Positions 47,143-56,051 of a DNA stretch of 64,000 bases are shown one piece after another. The notes under the pieces were generated by a model. It ran no database searches. It was not told the DNA's origin and saw nothing but the letters and a program-made list of their open reading frames with translations. The stretch covers positions 359,455-423,454 of the forward strand of contig NZ_FOSG01000003.1 in NCBI RefSeq assembly GCF_900114215.1. Reading direction: 5' to 3'. Source of the stretch: Streptomyces mangrovi. Its GTDB lineage: Bacteria > Actinomycetota > Actinomycetes > Streptomycetales > Streptomycetaceae. Position 1 is the first letter of the stretch. Each line of letters starts with the position of its first letter. A program made the position numbers and the translations under genes.

Positions 47143-48794
47143 ACCTCCCACCAGACGGTGGTGTCGGCCGGGATCGCCCCGCCTTCGTACTCTCCGCTGG
47201 CCAGCAGCGCCCGGCCGGGCGCCGCGGACAGCTCCACGGGCCGGTCGGTGGTGTTGGCCGTGCAGATCAGGTCGCGGCCGGAGCCGTCGGCCGCCCGGCG
47301 GCGGAAGGCCAGCACGCCGGCGGGGAAGTCCTCCAGCCACTCCACGCTCTCGCCCGCGCCCAGCGCCGGGTGCTCGCGGCGCACCGCCAGCGCGCTGCGG
47401 TACAGCTCCAGCGTGGAGGTGGGGTCGCCGGTCTGCTCCTCGACCGACAGCTCGGCCCACTGCCCGGGCTGGGGCAGCCAGCTTCCGCCGGAGCCGAAGC
47501 CGTGGCTGGAACCGGCCCGCGTCCACGGGATGGGCACGCGGCAGCCGTCGCGCAGGCCGTCCTGGCCGTTGTCCTTGAAGAAGGACGGGTCCTGGCGCAC
47601 CTCGTCGGGCAGGTCGGCGACCTCCGGCAGGCCCAGCTCCTCGCCCTGGTAGACGTAGGCCGAGCCGGGCAGCGCCAGCATCAGCAGCGAGGCCGCGCGG
47701 GCGCGGGCCAGGCCGCCGCCGAGCCGGGTGCGGTGGCGCACCACGTCGTGGTTGGACAGCACCCAGGTGGTGGGGGCGCCGACCGGGCGCATGGAGTCCA
47801 GCGACTGGTCGATGACCTCCCGCAGCGCCTCGGCGTTCCACGCGGTGTTCAGGTAGTGGAAGTTGAACGCCTGGTGCAGCTCGTCGGCGCGCAGGTAGAG
47901 CGCGGTGCGCTCGGGGCTGGGCGTCCAGGCCTCGGCGACGCCGATGCGCTCGCCGGGGTACTCGTCGAGGATGCGCCGCCAGGAGCGGTAGATCTCGTGG
48001 ACGCCGTCCTGGTCGAAGAAGGGCAGCACCTGGTTGCCCAGCAGCTTCAGCTGGCCGGCCCGGCCCATGTCGGGCAGCCCCGCGGCCTTGACCAGTCCGT
48101 GGGCGACATCGATGCGGAAGCCGTCCACGCCCATGTCCAGCCAGAAGCGCAGCACCGAGCGGAACTCGTCCCGCACGGCCTCGTTCTCCCAGTTGAAGTC
48201 GGGCTGCTCGGGGGCGAACAGGTGCAGGTACCACTCCCCCGGGGTGCCGTCGGGGTTCTTCGTGCGGGTCCAGGCCGGGCCGCCGAAGATGGACTCCCAG
48301 TCGTTGGGGGGCTCCTCGCCCTTCGGGCCGCGTCCGGGGCGGAAGTGGTAGCGGTCGCGCAGCGGCGAGCCGGGGCCCTCGCGCAGGGCGCGCTGGAACC
48401 ACTCGTGCTGGTCGGAGGAGTGGTTGGGCACCAAGTCCACGATGATCCGCAGCCCCAGCTCGTGGGCGTCGCGGATCAGCGCGTCGGCGTCGTGCAGATC
48501 GCCGAACATCGGGTCGATGGCGCGGTAGTCGGCGACGTCGTAGCCGGCGTCGGCCTGCGGGGAGGCGTAGAAGGGGCTGAGCCAGACGGCGTCGACGCCC
48601 AGGTCGGCCAGGTAGGGCAGCCGCGCGCGGACGCCCGCCAGATCCCCCATGCCGTCGCCGTTCCCGTCGGCGAAGGAGCGGGGGTAGACCTGGTAGATCA
48701 CCGCGTCGCGCCACCAGCCGGCCGGCGCTCCCGAGGCGTCCGTGCGGACGGCCGGGGCCGTGCCGGTGGCGGGGGCTGATGAGTGCTGGGTCAT
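47139..48794 (-). CDS. aglA: Cytoplasmic alpha-glucosidase (GH13, oligo-1,6-glucosidase type)
   Basis: 551 aa with no signal peptide. The start of the barrel is WWRDAVIYQVYPRSFADGNG; the metal/substrate loop is VDLVPNHSSDQHEWFQ; the nucleophile is in DGFRIDVAHG (~223), the acid in GVAEAW (~286) and the third acid in LSNHDVVRH (~348). These are features of GH13 subfamilies that hydrolyse imported maltose and maltodextrins to glucose. It lies between malG (57-base gap) and the regulator gene (4-base overlap). The symbol follows Streptomyces usage and rests on context. Confidence 0.93.
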   Translation of the reverse strand: MTQHSSAPATGTAPAVRTDASGAPAGWWRDAVIYQVYPRSFADGNGDGMGDLAGVRARLPYLADLGVDAVWLSPFYASPQADAGYDVADYRAIDPMFGDLHDADALIRDAHELGLRIIVDLVPNHSSDQHEWFQRALREGPGSPLRDRYHFRPGRGPKGEEPPNDWESIFGGPAWTRTKNPDGTPGEWYLHLFAPEQPDFNWENEAVRDEFRSVLRFWLDMGVDGFRIDVAHGLVKAAGLPDMGRAGQLKLLGNQVLPFFDQDGVHEIYRSWRRILDEYPGERIGVAEAWTPSPERTALYLRADELHQAFNFHYLNTAWNAEALREVIDQSLDSMRPVGAPTTWVLSNHDVVRHRTRLGGGLARARAASLLMLALPGSAYVYQGEELGLPEVADLPDEVRQDPSFFKDNGQDGLRDGCRVPIPWTRAGSSHGFGSGGSWLPQPGQWAELSVEEQTGDPTSTLELYRSALAVRREHPALGAGESVEWLEDFPAGVLAFRRRAADGSGRDLICTANTTDRPVELSAAPGRALLASGEYEGGAIPADTTVWWEV

Positions 48795-48851
48795 GTCATC
48801 CCTGGTGTCGTGAGTGGGGGGACGCGAGGTGCCGGGCGGGTGGGCGGCGGG

Positions 48852-49787
48852 TCAGGACTTGACGGCGCCGGAGGTCAGGCCGGCGACGAGGTGGCGCTGT
48901 GCGATGCCGAAGACGATCGCGGCCGGGACGGCGATGATCACCGCGGCGGCGGTCATCGATCCCCAGTCGCCCACGTACTGGTTGACGAAGGTCTGTAGGC
49001 CGCCGGCGAGGGTGAGGTTCTCCTCGCCGGTCATGAAGGCCGACGCGTAGGCGACCTCGGCCCAGGCCGTCACGAAGCTGTAGAAACCGGTGACGGCCAG
49101 CCCCGGCTTGGCCAGCGGCAGGATCAGCCGCCAGAAGGTGCCGAAGGGGTTGAGGCCGTCCACACGCCCCGACTCGTCGATGGAGACGGGGATGGTGTCG
49201 AAGAAGCCCTTCATCATCCAGGCGCAGAACGGCACCGCGATGGTGAGATAGGTGATGATCAGCCCGACGGGCTGGTTGAGCAGGCCGAGCTGCGCCATCA
49301 GGTTGTACAGCGGCACGATCAGGATCGCCATCGGGAACATCTGCGTGATCAGCAGGGTCCACATCAGCGGGCGCATCCCGGGGAAGCGGAAGCGGCTGAC
49401 GGCGTAGCCGGTGGTGGCGGAGATGAACACGCCGAGCAGCGTGGTCGCCACCACGACCACCACCGAGTTCCAGAACCAGGTCAGAAAGTAGGTATCGCCC
49501 AGGACGTGGGTGTAGTTCTCCAGCGTGAAGTTCTGCACCAGCGAGGTGGTGAAGGTCTCCGTCTTGGGCTTGAAGGACGTCACCAGCAGCCAGAAGGGCG
49601 GGAAGACCGCGGCCACGGCCGCGGTCAGCAGGCCCGCGTGCAGGGCGACGGAGGCCAGCGGCCCGCGCTCGCCGCGCCCGCGCGCCCGCCGGGGCCGCCC
49701 GCCGCCGGCCGCCGGCACGGGCGCTGTGGTGGCGGGGTCGGGGGTCGTGGTCGCGGTGGTGGTTTCCGTGGTGTCCATCGTCGTCAC
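48852..49787 (-). CDS. malG: Maltose/maltodextrin ABC transporter permease MalG
   Basis: 311 aa. After a ~45-residue Thr/Pro/Gly-rich cytoplasmic leader there are six membrane spans; the EAA loop appears as GRVDGLNPFGTFWRLILPLAKPG, which docks with the ATPase. Family motifs YAVSRFRFPG and PFCAWMMKGFFDTIP are clear. Start: GTG 49787 is 5 bases after GGGAGAGG; GTG 49790 is equally in frame. It overlaps malF by 4 bases. No ATPase gene is nearby; in Streptomyces the shared ATPase MsiK usually energises such importers. Confidence 0.93.
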   Translation of the reverse strand: MTTMDTTETTTATTTPDPATTAPVPAAGGGRPRRARGRGERGPLASVALHAGLLTAAVAAVFPPFWLLVTSFKPKTETFTTSLVQNFTLENYTHVLGDTYFLTWFWNSVVVVVATTLLGVFISATTGYAVSRFRFPGMRPLMWTLLITQMFPMAILIVPLYNLMAQLGLLNQPVGLIITYLTIAVPFCAWMMKGFFDTIPVSIDESGRVDGLNPFGTFWRLILPLAKPGLAVTGFYSFVTAWAEVAYASAFMTGEENLTLAGGLQTFVNQYVGDWGSMTAAAVIIAVPAAIVFGIAQRHLVAGLTSGAVKS

Positions 49788-50803
49788 CACACCTCTCCCT
49801 GCTTGCGGAGCGAACGGCGGTAGAACACCGCGAAGAGCATCAGGAGCAGCAGGATCAGCACGCCCCAGGCCGCGGAGGTGGCGAAGTCGCGCGGGCTGTT
49901 GAGGAAGGACAGCCGGTAGGCGTAGGTCACCAGGATCTCGGTGGAGTCGCCCGGCCCGCCGCGGGTGAGCAGGTAGATCACCGGGAACATGTTGAACGTC
50001 CAGATGGTGCTCAGCAGGACCACCGTGCTACTGACCGAGCGGATGCCCGGCAGGGTGACGTTGCGAAAGCGCTGCCAGGCGTTCGCGCCGTCCACCTCGG
50101 CGGCCTCCAGCAGTTCCGAGGGGATGGCCTGGAGGGCGCCCAGCAGGGCGACGAGCATGAACGGCACGCCCAGCCAGACGTTCACCGCGATGACGGAGAT
50201 CTTCGCCCAGGTGGGGTCGCCCAGCCAGGGGACGCCCTCCATGCCCCCGCCCTCCAGGATCCGGTTGAGGATGCCGTTCTTCCCGTTGAACAGCATCTGC
50301 CAGGCGAAGACGGAGACGAAGGCGGGGATGCCCCAGGGCAGGATGATCGCGATGCGGTACATCGCCCTGCCGCGCAGCTTCCGGTTGAGCATGGTGGCCA
50401 GCACCAGGCCCAGCAGGAAGGTCACGGAGACGCAGCCGACCGTCCACAGCACCGTCCAGCCGAGCCGGTCCCAGAAGACGTTGTCGGTGAGGATGGCCAG
50501 GTAGTTCTCGAGACCGACGAACTCGTAGGTGGCCTCGATCTCGTTGACGCCGATGGTGCGGGCGACGTTGGCCTCGTCCGCGTCCGTCAGGGACAGCCAG
50601 ATGCCCCGGAACAGCGGATAGCCGATGATCACCCCGATGACGATCACCACGGGGGCCACCATGGCCCACGCGTACCAGTGCGTCGCCAGCGCGCGGCGCA
50701 GCGGTCCGGGGACCTTGCTGGACTTCTCGCCAGTTCCGCGGCCGCGGCCGCGGGCGTCTTCGCCCGCGGCCGGTGCCACCGACTGGCCGGTCTCGACAGC
50801 CAT
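49784..50803 (-). CDS. malF: Maltose/maltodextrin ABC transporter permease MalF
   Basis: 339 aa. A charged N-terminal tail precedes six spans beginning WYAWAMVAPVVIVIGVIIGY. The EAA loop is EAAEVDGANAWQRFRNVTLP, the best-conserved motif of binding-protein-dependent permeases, and TRGGPGDSTEILVTYAY is typical of MalF-type proteins. It lacks the long periplasmic loop of enterobacterial MalF, as do other Gram-positive versions. It starts 38 bases after the malE stop and is translationally coupled to malG. Confidence 0.94.
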   Translation of the reverse strand: MAVETGQSVAPAAGEDARGRGRGTGEKSSKVPGPLRRALATHWYAWAMVAPVVIVIGVIIGYPLFRGIWLSLTDADEANVARTIGVNEIEATYEFVGLENYLAILTDNVFWDRLGWTVLWTVGCVSVTFLLGLVLATMLNRKLRGRAMYRIAIILPWGIPAFVSVFAWQMLFNGKNGILNRILEGGGMEGVPWLGDPTWAKISVIAVNVWLGVPFMLVALLGALQAIPSELLEAAEVDGANAWQRFRNVTLPGIRSVSSTVVLLSTIWTFNMFPVIYLLTRGGPGDSTEILVTYAYRLSFLNSPRDFATSAAWGVLILLLLMLFAVFYRRSLRKQGEVW

Positions 50804-50841
50804 GGTCGTCGGTCAGCCTCTCCCTGAGCTCTTCCGGACCC

Positions 50842-52122
50842 TTACTTCCAGTCCCCGTCCTCGAGGAGCTTGGCGTACTCCTCGCCGGCCTTCTCGGCGG
50901 CGGCCTCCGGCTTGGTCTTGCCGGTCAGCACGTCGGCCATCTGGACGCGCAGCGGCTCGAAGAGGGAGTTGCCCTCGGCGATCCAGGGGCGCTCGACGGC
51001 CTTGTCCACGGCGGGCTTGAAGAACTGGACCATCTGGTTGTCCTCGACGGTCTTCTCCCCGTACACCGAGGTGCGCGTCGGCAGCAGGCTCAGCTCCTCG
51101 GTGGTGCGCTTCTGGACCTCGGCGGAGCTCATGTACTTGACGAACTCGTAGGAGGCGTCGAGGTTGTCGGAGCCGGCGTAGACGGAGTAGTTGTGACCGC
51201 CCTGCGGGGCGCCCTGGCCGGCGCTGCCGGCCGGGACCGCGGCGACCCCGAGGTTGTCCTCGTCGTCCTTGAACTGCTTGCCCGCGAGGGTGTCCTCGAT
51301 GGCCCAGGGGCCATTGATCATCATCGCGACCTTGCCGTCCTTGAAGGACTTCTGCATGTTCTCCCAGCCGTTGGTGGTGTCCGTGGTCGCGGCCCCGGAG
51401 TCCACCAGGTCCTTGATCACCTCGAACGCCTTCACGCCGGGCTTTTCGTCGATGGTGATCTTCTTCGCCTCGGCGTCGAGCATGTCGCCGCCCTCGCCGT
51501 ACAGGAAGGGCAGGAACCAGTACGGGTCGTCGCCACGCAGGTAGAACGGGGTGACGTCGTTCTTCTCGAACGCCTTCGTGGAGTCCTTGATGTCCTCGAC
51601 CGACTGCGGGACCTCGACGCCGGCCTTCTCCAGCAGACCCTTGTTGTAGAAGAGGGCCAGGGTGTCGATGACCTGCGGCACTGCGTAGGTCTTGCCGTCG
51701 TACTGGGTGCTGCCCCAGGCCTGCGGCAGGTAGTCGTCCTTGTTGTCGACCGCGGCGGTGTCGTCCAGCGGGGCGAGGTAGCCCAGGCTGGCGAAGTCGG
51801 CCACCCAGGCGACCTCGGTGCGCATCACGTCGGGGGCGCCGGAGCCGCCGCCCGCGGCGTTCTTGAACTTGTTGCTGGCCTCACCGAAGGGGACGTTGAC
51901 GTACTTGACCTCGACGCCGGGGTGCTTGTCCTCGAACTCCTCGGCGACCTTCTTGTAGAAGCCCTTCTCGGCGTCGCCCGACGTGTCCCAGAACTCGACG
52001 GTGCCCGACAGTTCGCCGTTGGCGTTCTTCTTCTCGCCGCCGTCGCCGTCCCCGCCGCCGCAGGCCGTGGCCGCGAGCGCGATGGCCGCGACCAGTGCGG
52101 TGGTCCCTATGCCACGCCGCAT
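50842..52122 (-). CDS. malE: Maltose/maltodextrin-binding lipoprotein MalE
   Basis: 426 aa. A lipoprotein signal ends LAATAC with the lipidated Cys21, then a Gly/Asp-rich tether. The solute-binding fold follows: TVEFWDTSGDAEKGFYKKVAEEF, PDVMRTEVAWVADFASLGYL, YAVPQVIDTLALFYNK and MINGPWAIEDTLAGKQF. It captures maltodextrins for MalFG. GGAGGAG precedes the ATG. It heads the malE-F-G-aglA-malR operon and is divergent from a paralogue at 52362, sharing the operator region. Confidence 0.95.
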   Translation of the reverse strand: MRRGIGTTALVAAIALAATACGGGDGDGGEKKNANGELSGTVEFWDTSGDAEKGFYKKVAEEFEDKHPGVEVKYVNVPFGEASNKFKNAAGGGSGAPDVMRTEVAWVADFASLGYLAPLDDTAAVDNKDDYLPQAWGSTQYDGKTYAVPQVIDTLALFYNKGLLEKAGVEVPQSVEDIKDSTKAFEKNDVTPFYLRGDDPYWFLPFLYGEGGDMLDAEAKKITIDEKPGVKAFEVIKDLVDSGAATTDTTNGWENMQKSFKDGKVAMMINGPWAIEDTLAGKQFKDDEDNLGVAAVPAGSAGQGAPQGGHNYSVYAGSDNLDASYEFVKYMSSAEVQKRTTEELSLLPTRTSVYGEKTVEDNQMVQFFKPAVDKAVERPWIAEGNSLFEPLRVQMADVLTGKTKPEAAAEKAGEEYAKLLEDGDWK

Positions 52123-52243
52123 GTGAACTCCTCCATGATCCGGTGCCCGTCTCGCGGGGGCACTGGCGTACTCCGCGCGGGCCGCGCGGTCGCGGCGCCG
52201 GGCTGACCAGGAACGTAACAGCGGGGCAATCTTTTAGAAAGAC

Positions 52244-52296
52244 CTTGCGGCAACTTTCTGCAAACGAGTCTGCAACGACTTCCGCAAGAAGTTGCA
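52244..52296. promoter_or_regulatory. Cluster of MalR-type operator repeats between malE and its paralogue
   Basis: CTTGCGGCAA (52244-52253), then three units in exact 12-base register, CTGCAAA (52258), CTGCAAC (52270) and CCGCAAG (52282), then GTTGCA (52291). All are variants of the CTTGCAG heptamer known for Streptomyces MalR/Reg1. A TACCTT hexamer on the plus strand follows at 52303. The array probably controls both divergent genes. Confidence 0.7.
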
Positions 52297-52361
52297 CCCC
52301 TGCTACCTTCCTCCGCGTTCCACTGCGGATCCTCCGCTTGAGGACAGACGGGAAGAGCACG

Positions 52362-53699
52362 ATGGAAAGTCACATACACCCCGACACGTCCGATTCGACC
52401 GGACGGGCCGCCCGACGCGGCAGGACCGCCGCGCTGGCCGCCGCCCTCTCCCTGACCCTGACGGCCACCGCCTGCACGGTCCTCGGCGGCTCCGCCGAGG
52501 ACGACACCTCCGCCGCCTCCGGCAGCGTCACCTGGTGGGACACCTCGGGTGAGGCCGAGGCCCCGCACTTCGCGAAGCTCGTCGCCGCCTTCGAGAAGAA
52601 GCACCCGCAGATCGACGTCGAGCACGTCACCGTCCCCTTCGACCAGGCCCAGCAGAAGTTCCTGGACGCCGTCGAGTCCGGCCAGGGCATACCCGACGTG
52701 CTGCGCGCGGACGTCGGCTGGACGATCGGCTTCGCCGCCGAGGGCCATCTGGCCGACCTCACCGGCACCCCCGCCCTGGACGCCGACATGTCCGGTTTCC
52801 TGCCGACCACCACCGCGAGCGTGACGCTGGAGAACGGCGGCGTCTACGGTGTCCCCCAGGTGACCGACACCCTCGCCCTGCTCTACAACCGCCGGATCTT
52901 CGAGGAGGCCGGGATCAGCCGCCCCCCGTCCACCTGGAAGGACCTCAAGGGCGTGGCGCTGGAGATCAAGGAGAAGACCGGGGCCGAGGGCATCGTCCTC
53001 AACCCCGATCCCTTCTTCTCCCTGCCGTTCCTGTACGGCGAGGGGAGCGATCTGGTCGACGTCGGCTCCCGTACGATCACCGTCGCCTCCCCCGACTCGG
53101 TCCGGGGCGTGGCCACCGCCGCCGACCTGGTCTCCTCCGGCGCCGCGCCCGAGCCACCGGAGAAGGACGCCTACGCCGCCATGCAGAACGCCTTCAAGAG
53201 CGGCGGGGCGGCCATGATGATCAACGGCCCCTGGGCGACCGCCGACATCTTCTCCTCCCCCGAGTTCGAGGACCGCGACAACCTGGGCATCGCCGCCGTC
53301 CCGGCCGGCGGGTCGGGCACCGCGGGCTCCCCCACCGGCGGCCACAACCTCGTGGTCTCCGCGGAGGCGGGGAACCCCGACGCCTCGTACCTCTTCGTCA
53401 AGTACATGACCGACGCGAAGCGGCAGGAGAGCACCGCCCTCGCCCTGGGGCTGCTGCCGACCCGTACGGCCGCCTACACCGGGAAGGTGCTGTCCGACCC
53501 GGTGCGCAACTCCTTCTACCTGGCGCTGACCAAGGCCGTGGCCCGGCCCTCCCTCCCCGAGGGGGGACAGCTCTTCGTCGCCCTCCAGCCCCACTACACG
53601 GCCATCCTGCGCGGCGAGGAGACCGCCCGCGAGGGACTGACCCGCACCGCCGAGGAGTGGAGCGACGGACTGCTGCCCGGCTACGGCGTCGAACGGTGA
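52362..53699 (+). CDS. Second MalE-like solute-binding lipoprotein (orphan)
   Basis: 445 aa. A ~20-residue basic leader precedes a lipoprotein signal ending LTATAC (Cys38). The binding fold is clearly related to MalE: SVTWWDTSGEAEAPHFAKLV, PDVLRADVGWTIGFAAEGHL, VPQVTDTLALLYNR, LPFLYGEGSDLVD, MMINGPWATADIFSS and LLPTRTAAY align without large gaps. Residues around the expected sugar pocket differ in places. No permease genes accompany it, so it may feed MalFG with another alpha-glucan or act as a sensor. GGAAGAG lies before the ATG. It precedes the second LacI-type regulator by 105 bases. Confidence 0.9.
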   Translation: MESHIHPDTSDSTGRAARRGRTAALAAALSLTLTATACTVLGGSAEDDTSAASGSVTWWDTSGEAEAPHFAKLVAAFEKKHPQIDVEHVTVPFDQAQQKFLDAVESGQGIPDVLRADVGWTIGFAAEGHLADLTGTPALDADMSGFLPTTTASVTLENGGVYGVPQVTDTLALLYNRRIFEEAGISRPPSTWKDLKGVALEIKEKTGAEGIVLNPDPFFSLPFLYGEGSDLVDVGSRTITVASPDSVRGVATAADLVSSGAAPEPPEKDAYAAMQNAFKSGGAAMMINGPWATADIFSSPEFEDRDNLGIAAVPAGGSGTAGSPTGGHNLVVSAEAGNPDASYLFVKYMTDAKRQESTALALGLLPTRTAAYTGKVLSDPVRNSFYLALTKAVARPSLPEGGQLFVALQPHYTAILRGEETAREGLTRTAEEWSDGLLPGYGVER

Positions 53700-53790
53700 G
53701 CCCCCGGTTCCGTCCCCCGGCCCCGGGGGACGGAACCGCACCTATCCGGGCGAACTCCCGGGTACGGTGGGCAGTCGGACACATGACCGG

Positions 53791-53796
53791 TACAGT
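53791..53796 (+). promoter_or_regulatory. Candidate -10 of the second malR-like gene
   Basis: TACAGT, 8 bases before the GTG at 53805. No Shine-Dalgarno is seen, so the transcript may be leaderless. No good -35. Confidence 0.4.
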
Positions 53797-53804
53797 CCGG
53801 TGCT

Positions 53805-54875
53805 GTGACCGCACGGCTAGCTGACATCGCAGCCCAGGCGGGGGTCAGCGAAGCGACGGTCAGCCGCGTCCTCAACGGCAAGCCCGGCGTTTCCCCGGCC
53901 ACCCGCGAGTCCGTCCTCGCCGCACTGGACCTGCTGGGGTACGAGCGCCCCATGCGCCTGCGCCGGCTCAGCGCGGGGCTGGTCGGGCTGATCACCCCCG
54001 AGCTGGAGAACCCGATCTTCCCGGCGTTCGCCCAGGTCATCGGACAGGCGCTGACCCGTCAGGGCTACACCCCCGTCCTGGCCACCCAGACCCCCGGCGG
54101 CTCGACGGAGGACGAGCTGACCGAGATGCTCGTGGACCGGGGCGTGGCGGGCATCATCTTCGTCTCCGGACTGCACGCCGACACCACCGCCGACACACAG
54201 CGCTACGAGCAGCTGCGCGGCAAGGGCGTGCCGTTCGTGATGGTCAACGGCTTCTCCCCCAAGGTCCGCGCACCCTTCGTCTCACCGGACGACCGGGCCG
54301 CGATGCGACTGGCCGTCACCCACCTGATCTCGCTCGGCCACGAGCGCATCGGCCTGGCCCTGGGGCCGGCCCGGTTCGTGCCCGTGCAGCGCAAGACGGA
54401 GGGCTTCACCACCAGCCTCCGGGAACAGCTCGGGCTCTCGCCCAGCGAGGCGGAGTCGATGGTCCAGCACTCGCTGTACACCCTGGAGGGCGGCCAGGCC
54501 GCGGCCGGCACCCTGATCGACCACGGCTGCACCGCCGTGGTCTGCGCCAGCGACATGATGGCGCTCGGCGCCATCCGGGCCGCCCGGCAGCGCGGCCTGG
54601 CCGTTCCCGGCGACGTCTCGGTCATCGGCTTCGACGACTCCCCGCTGATCGCCTTCACCGACCCGCCCCTGACCACCATCCGCCAGCCGGTGACCGCGAT
54701 GGGCCAGGCGGCCGTACGGGCGCTGCTGGAGGAGATCGGCGGCACCCCCGCCCCGCACAGCGAGTTCGTCTTCCTGCCCGAGCTGGTCGTCCGCGGATCC
54801 ACCGCCTCCGCGCCTCAGGGGCGGGGGTCCGTCCCAGGGAGGACCGGAGGTGGCCAGGACAGGCCCGGGGGATGA
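53805..54875 (+). CDS. malR: LacI-family maltose regulator, copy 2 (MalR-like)
   Basis: 356 aa. It starts directly at the helix-turn-helix, [20 protein letters not shown], with hinge region RVLNGKPGVSPATRESVLAAL. The effector domain ends [16 protein letters not shown] as in copy 1, followed by a short basic/Gly tail. Position divergent from malE and next to glnE is that of malR in Streptomyces genomes as I recall them, so this copy is the better malR candidate. The symbol is inferred from context. GTG start, no ribosome-binding site. Confidence 0.88.
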   Translation: MTARLADIAAQAGVSEATVSRVLNGKPGVSPATRESVLAALDLLGYERPMRLRRLSAGLVGLITPELENPIFPAFAQVIGQALTRQGYTPVLATQTPGGSTEDELTEMLVDRGVAGIIFVSGLHADTTADTQRYEQLRGKGVPFVMVNGFSPKVRAPFVSPDDRAAMRLAVTHLISLGHERIGLALGPARFVPVQRKTEGFTTSLREQLGLSPSEAESMVQHSLYTLEGGQAAAGTLIDHGCTAVVCASDMMALGAIRAARQRGLAVPGDVSVIGFDDSPLIAFTDPPLTTIRQPVTAMGQAAVRALLEEIGGTPAPHSEFVFLPELVVRGSTASAPQGRGSVPGRTGGGQDRPGG

Positions 54876-54911
54876 TCGGTCGGGATCCGGATTCTGGCAG
54901 ACTGGCGCACC

Positions 54912-55757
54912 ATGGGGGCTCCGATCGCGAGGACGACAGAAGAAACCAGAGTGACCGATGTCGCTCCGGCAGATGAACACACGGTTGCTCCGGCTCCGCG
55001 CCGCACCGTGTCCCAGCACATCCGCGTGCCCCGCAGGCCCCGGATCTGGTTCGAGATCACGCTGATCGCGATCAGCTACTGGACCTACTCCATGATCCGC
55101 AACGCCGTGCCGGAGCAGGAGGCGCAGGCCCTGCGGAACGCCGACTGGCTGTGGGAGGCCGAGCGCGCCCTCGGTATCGCCGTCGAACAGTCCCTCAATC
55201 ACACGGTCAACGGCGTCACCTGGCTGATCGTGACGATGAACTACTACTACGCCACGCTGCACTTCATCGTCACCATCGGCGTCCTGGTCTGGCTCTACCG
55301 CAGACACCCGGGCCGCTACGCCGCCACCCGTACGGTCCTGTTCGCCACCACGGCCGTCGCCCTGCTCGGCTACTACCTCTACCCCCTGGCTCCGCCGCGG
55401 CTGATGGAGAGCGTGCACTTCGTCGACACCGTCAAGGTCCACGGCACCTGGGGCTCGATGGCCTCGGGCGACATGGCCAACGTCTCCAACCAGTACGCGG
55501 CCATGCCGTCGATGCACATCGGCTGGTCGGTGTGGTGCGGCATCACCCTCGCACTGTTGGCGGCGCCGCTGTGGGTGAAGATCCTCGGATGGCTCTACCC
55601 GGCCCTCACCCTGGTGGTCATCGTCTGCACCGCCAACCACTTCTGGCTGGACGCGGTCGGCGGGCTGATCTGCCTGGGCATAGGCTTCGCGGTCTCCCGC
55701 GCCTGGTACGGCGCCCCGGCCCACCGCCTCCCCCGCCTGGTCCCCGTCTCGCCCTAG
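54912..55757 (+). CDS. PAP2-family integral membrane phosphatase (Aur1/inositolphosphotransferase-like)
   Basis: 281 aa. About six membrane spans begin at WFEITLIAISYWTYSMI. The phosphatase motifs are at the C-terminal half: YYLYPLAPPRL, QYAAMPSMHIGWSVW with the catalytic His of the P-S-x-H motif, and TANHFWLDAVGG with the H-x3-D pair. This arrangement matches the PAP2_3 subgroup that includes inositol phosphorylceramide synthase-like and actinobacterial phospholipid enzymes. It would move or release phosphate on a lipid at the outer face of the membrane. No ribosome-binding site precedes ATG 54912; GTG 54951 is an in-frame alternative. Confidence 0.87.
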   Translation: MGAPIARTTEETRVTDVAPADEHTVAPAPRRTVSQHIRVPRRPRIWFEITLIAISYWTYSMIRNAVPEQEAQALRNADWLWEAERALGIAVEQSLNHTVNGVTWLIVTMNYYYATLHFIVTIGVLVWLYRRHPGRYAATRTVLFATTAVALLGYYLYPLAPPRLMESVHFVDTVKVHGTWGSMASGDMANVSNQYAAMPSMHIGWSVWCGITLALLAAPLWVKILGWLYPALTLVVIVCTANHFWLDAVGGLICLGIGFAVSRAWYGAPAHRLPRLVPVSP

Positions 55758-55892
55758 CCCCACCCACGGGAGAAACCCCTCCCCCGCGCCGGGGGCTCGC
55801 TTCGCCCGGGTGCCGACCACGCGCCCGCACCCGGACAACGGGCCCGCACCACCCCGGACCCGCACCCGGGCGACGGCGGGAGGGGACGGGGA

Positions 55893-55996
55893 GGGGCGGA
55901 CGTTCCGGACACTCAAGTATTATTTGCGGCCAATAGGCGCTTCACGCAACGGTGTACGGAACGGCCGTAAATAATACCGTCCGGAATGTTCGCCCC
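55893..55996. repeat. 104-bp imperfect inverted repeat, MITE-like or strong terminator
   Basis: Outer arms of 18 bases (55893-55910 and 55979-55996) match at 16 of 18; inner arms of 15 bases (55917-55931 and 55963-55977, GTATTATTTGCGGCC and its complement) match at 14 of 15; a 31-base loop lies between. The inner arms and loop are far richer in A/T than the surrounding DNA. GGA flanks both outer ends. It sits between convergent PAP2 and glnE genes. Confidence 0.75.
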
Positions 55997-56051
55997 GGAC
56001 CGGCCCCGACCCCCACACCGGCGAACCCGCACCCCCCCACCGGCGAAACCC

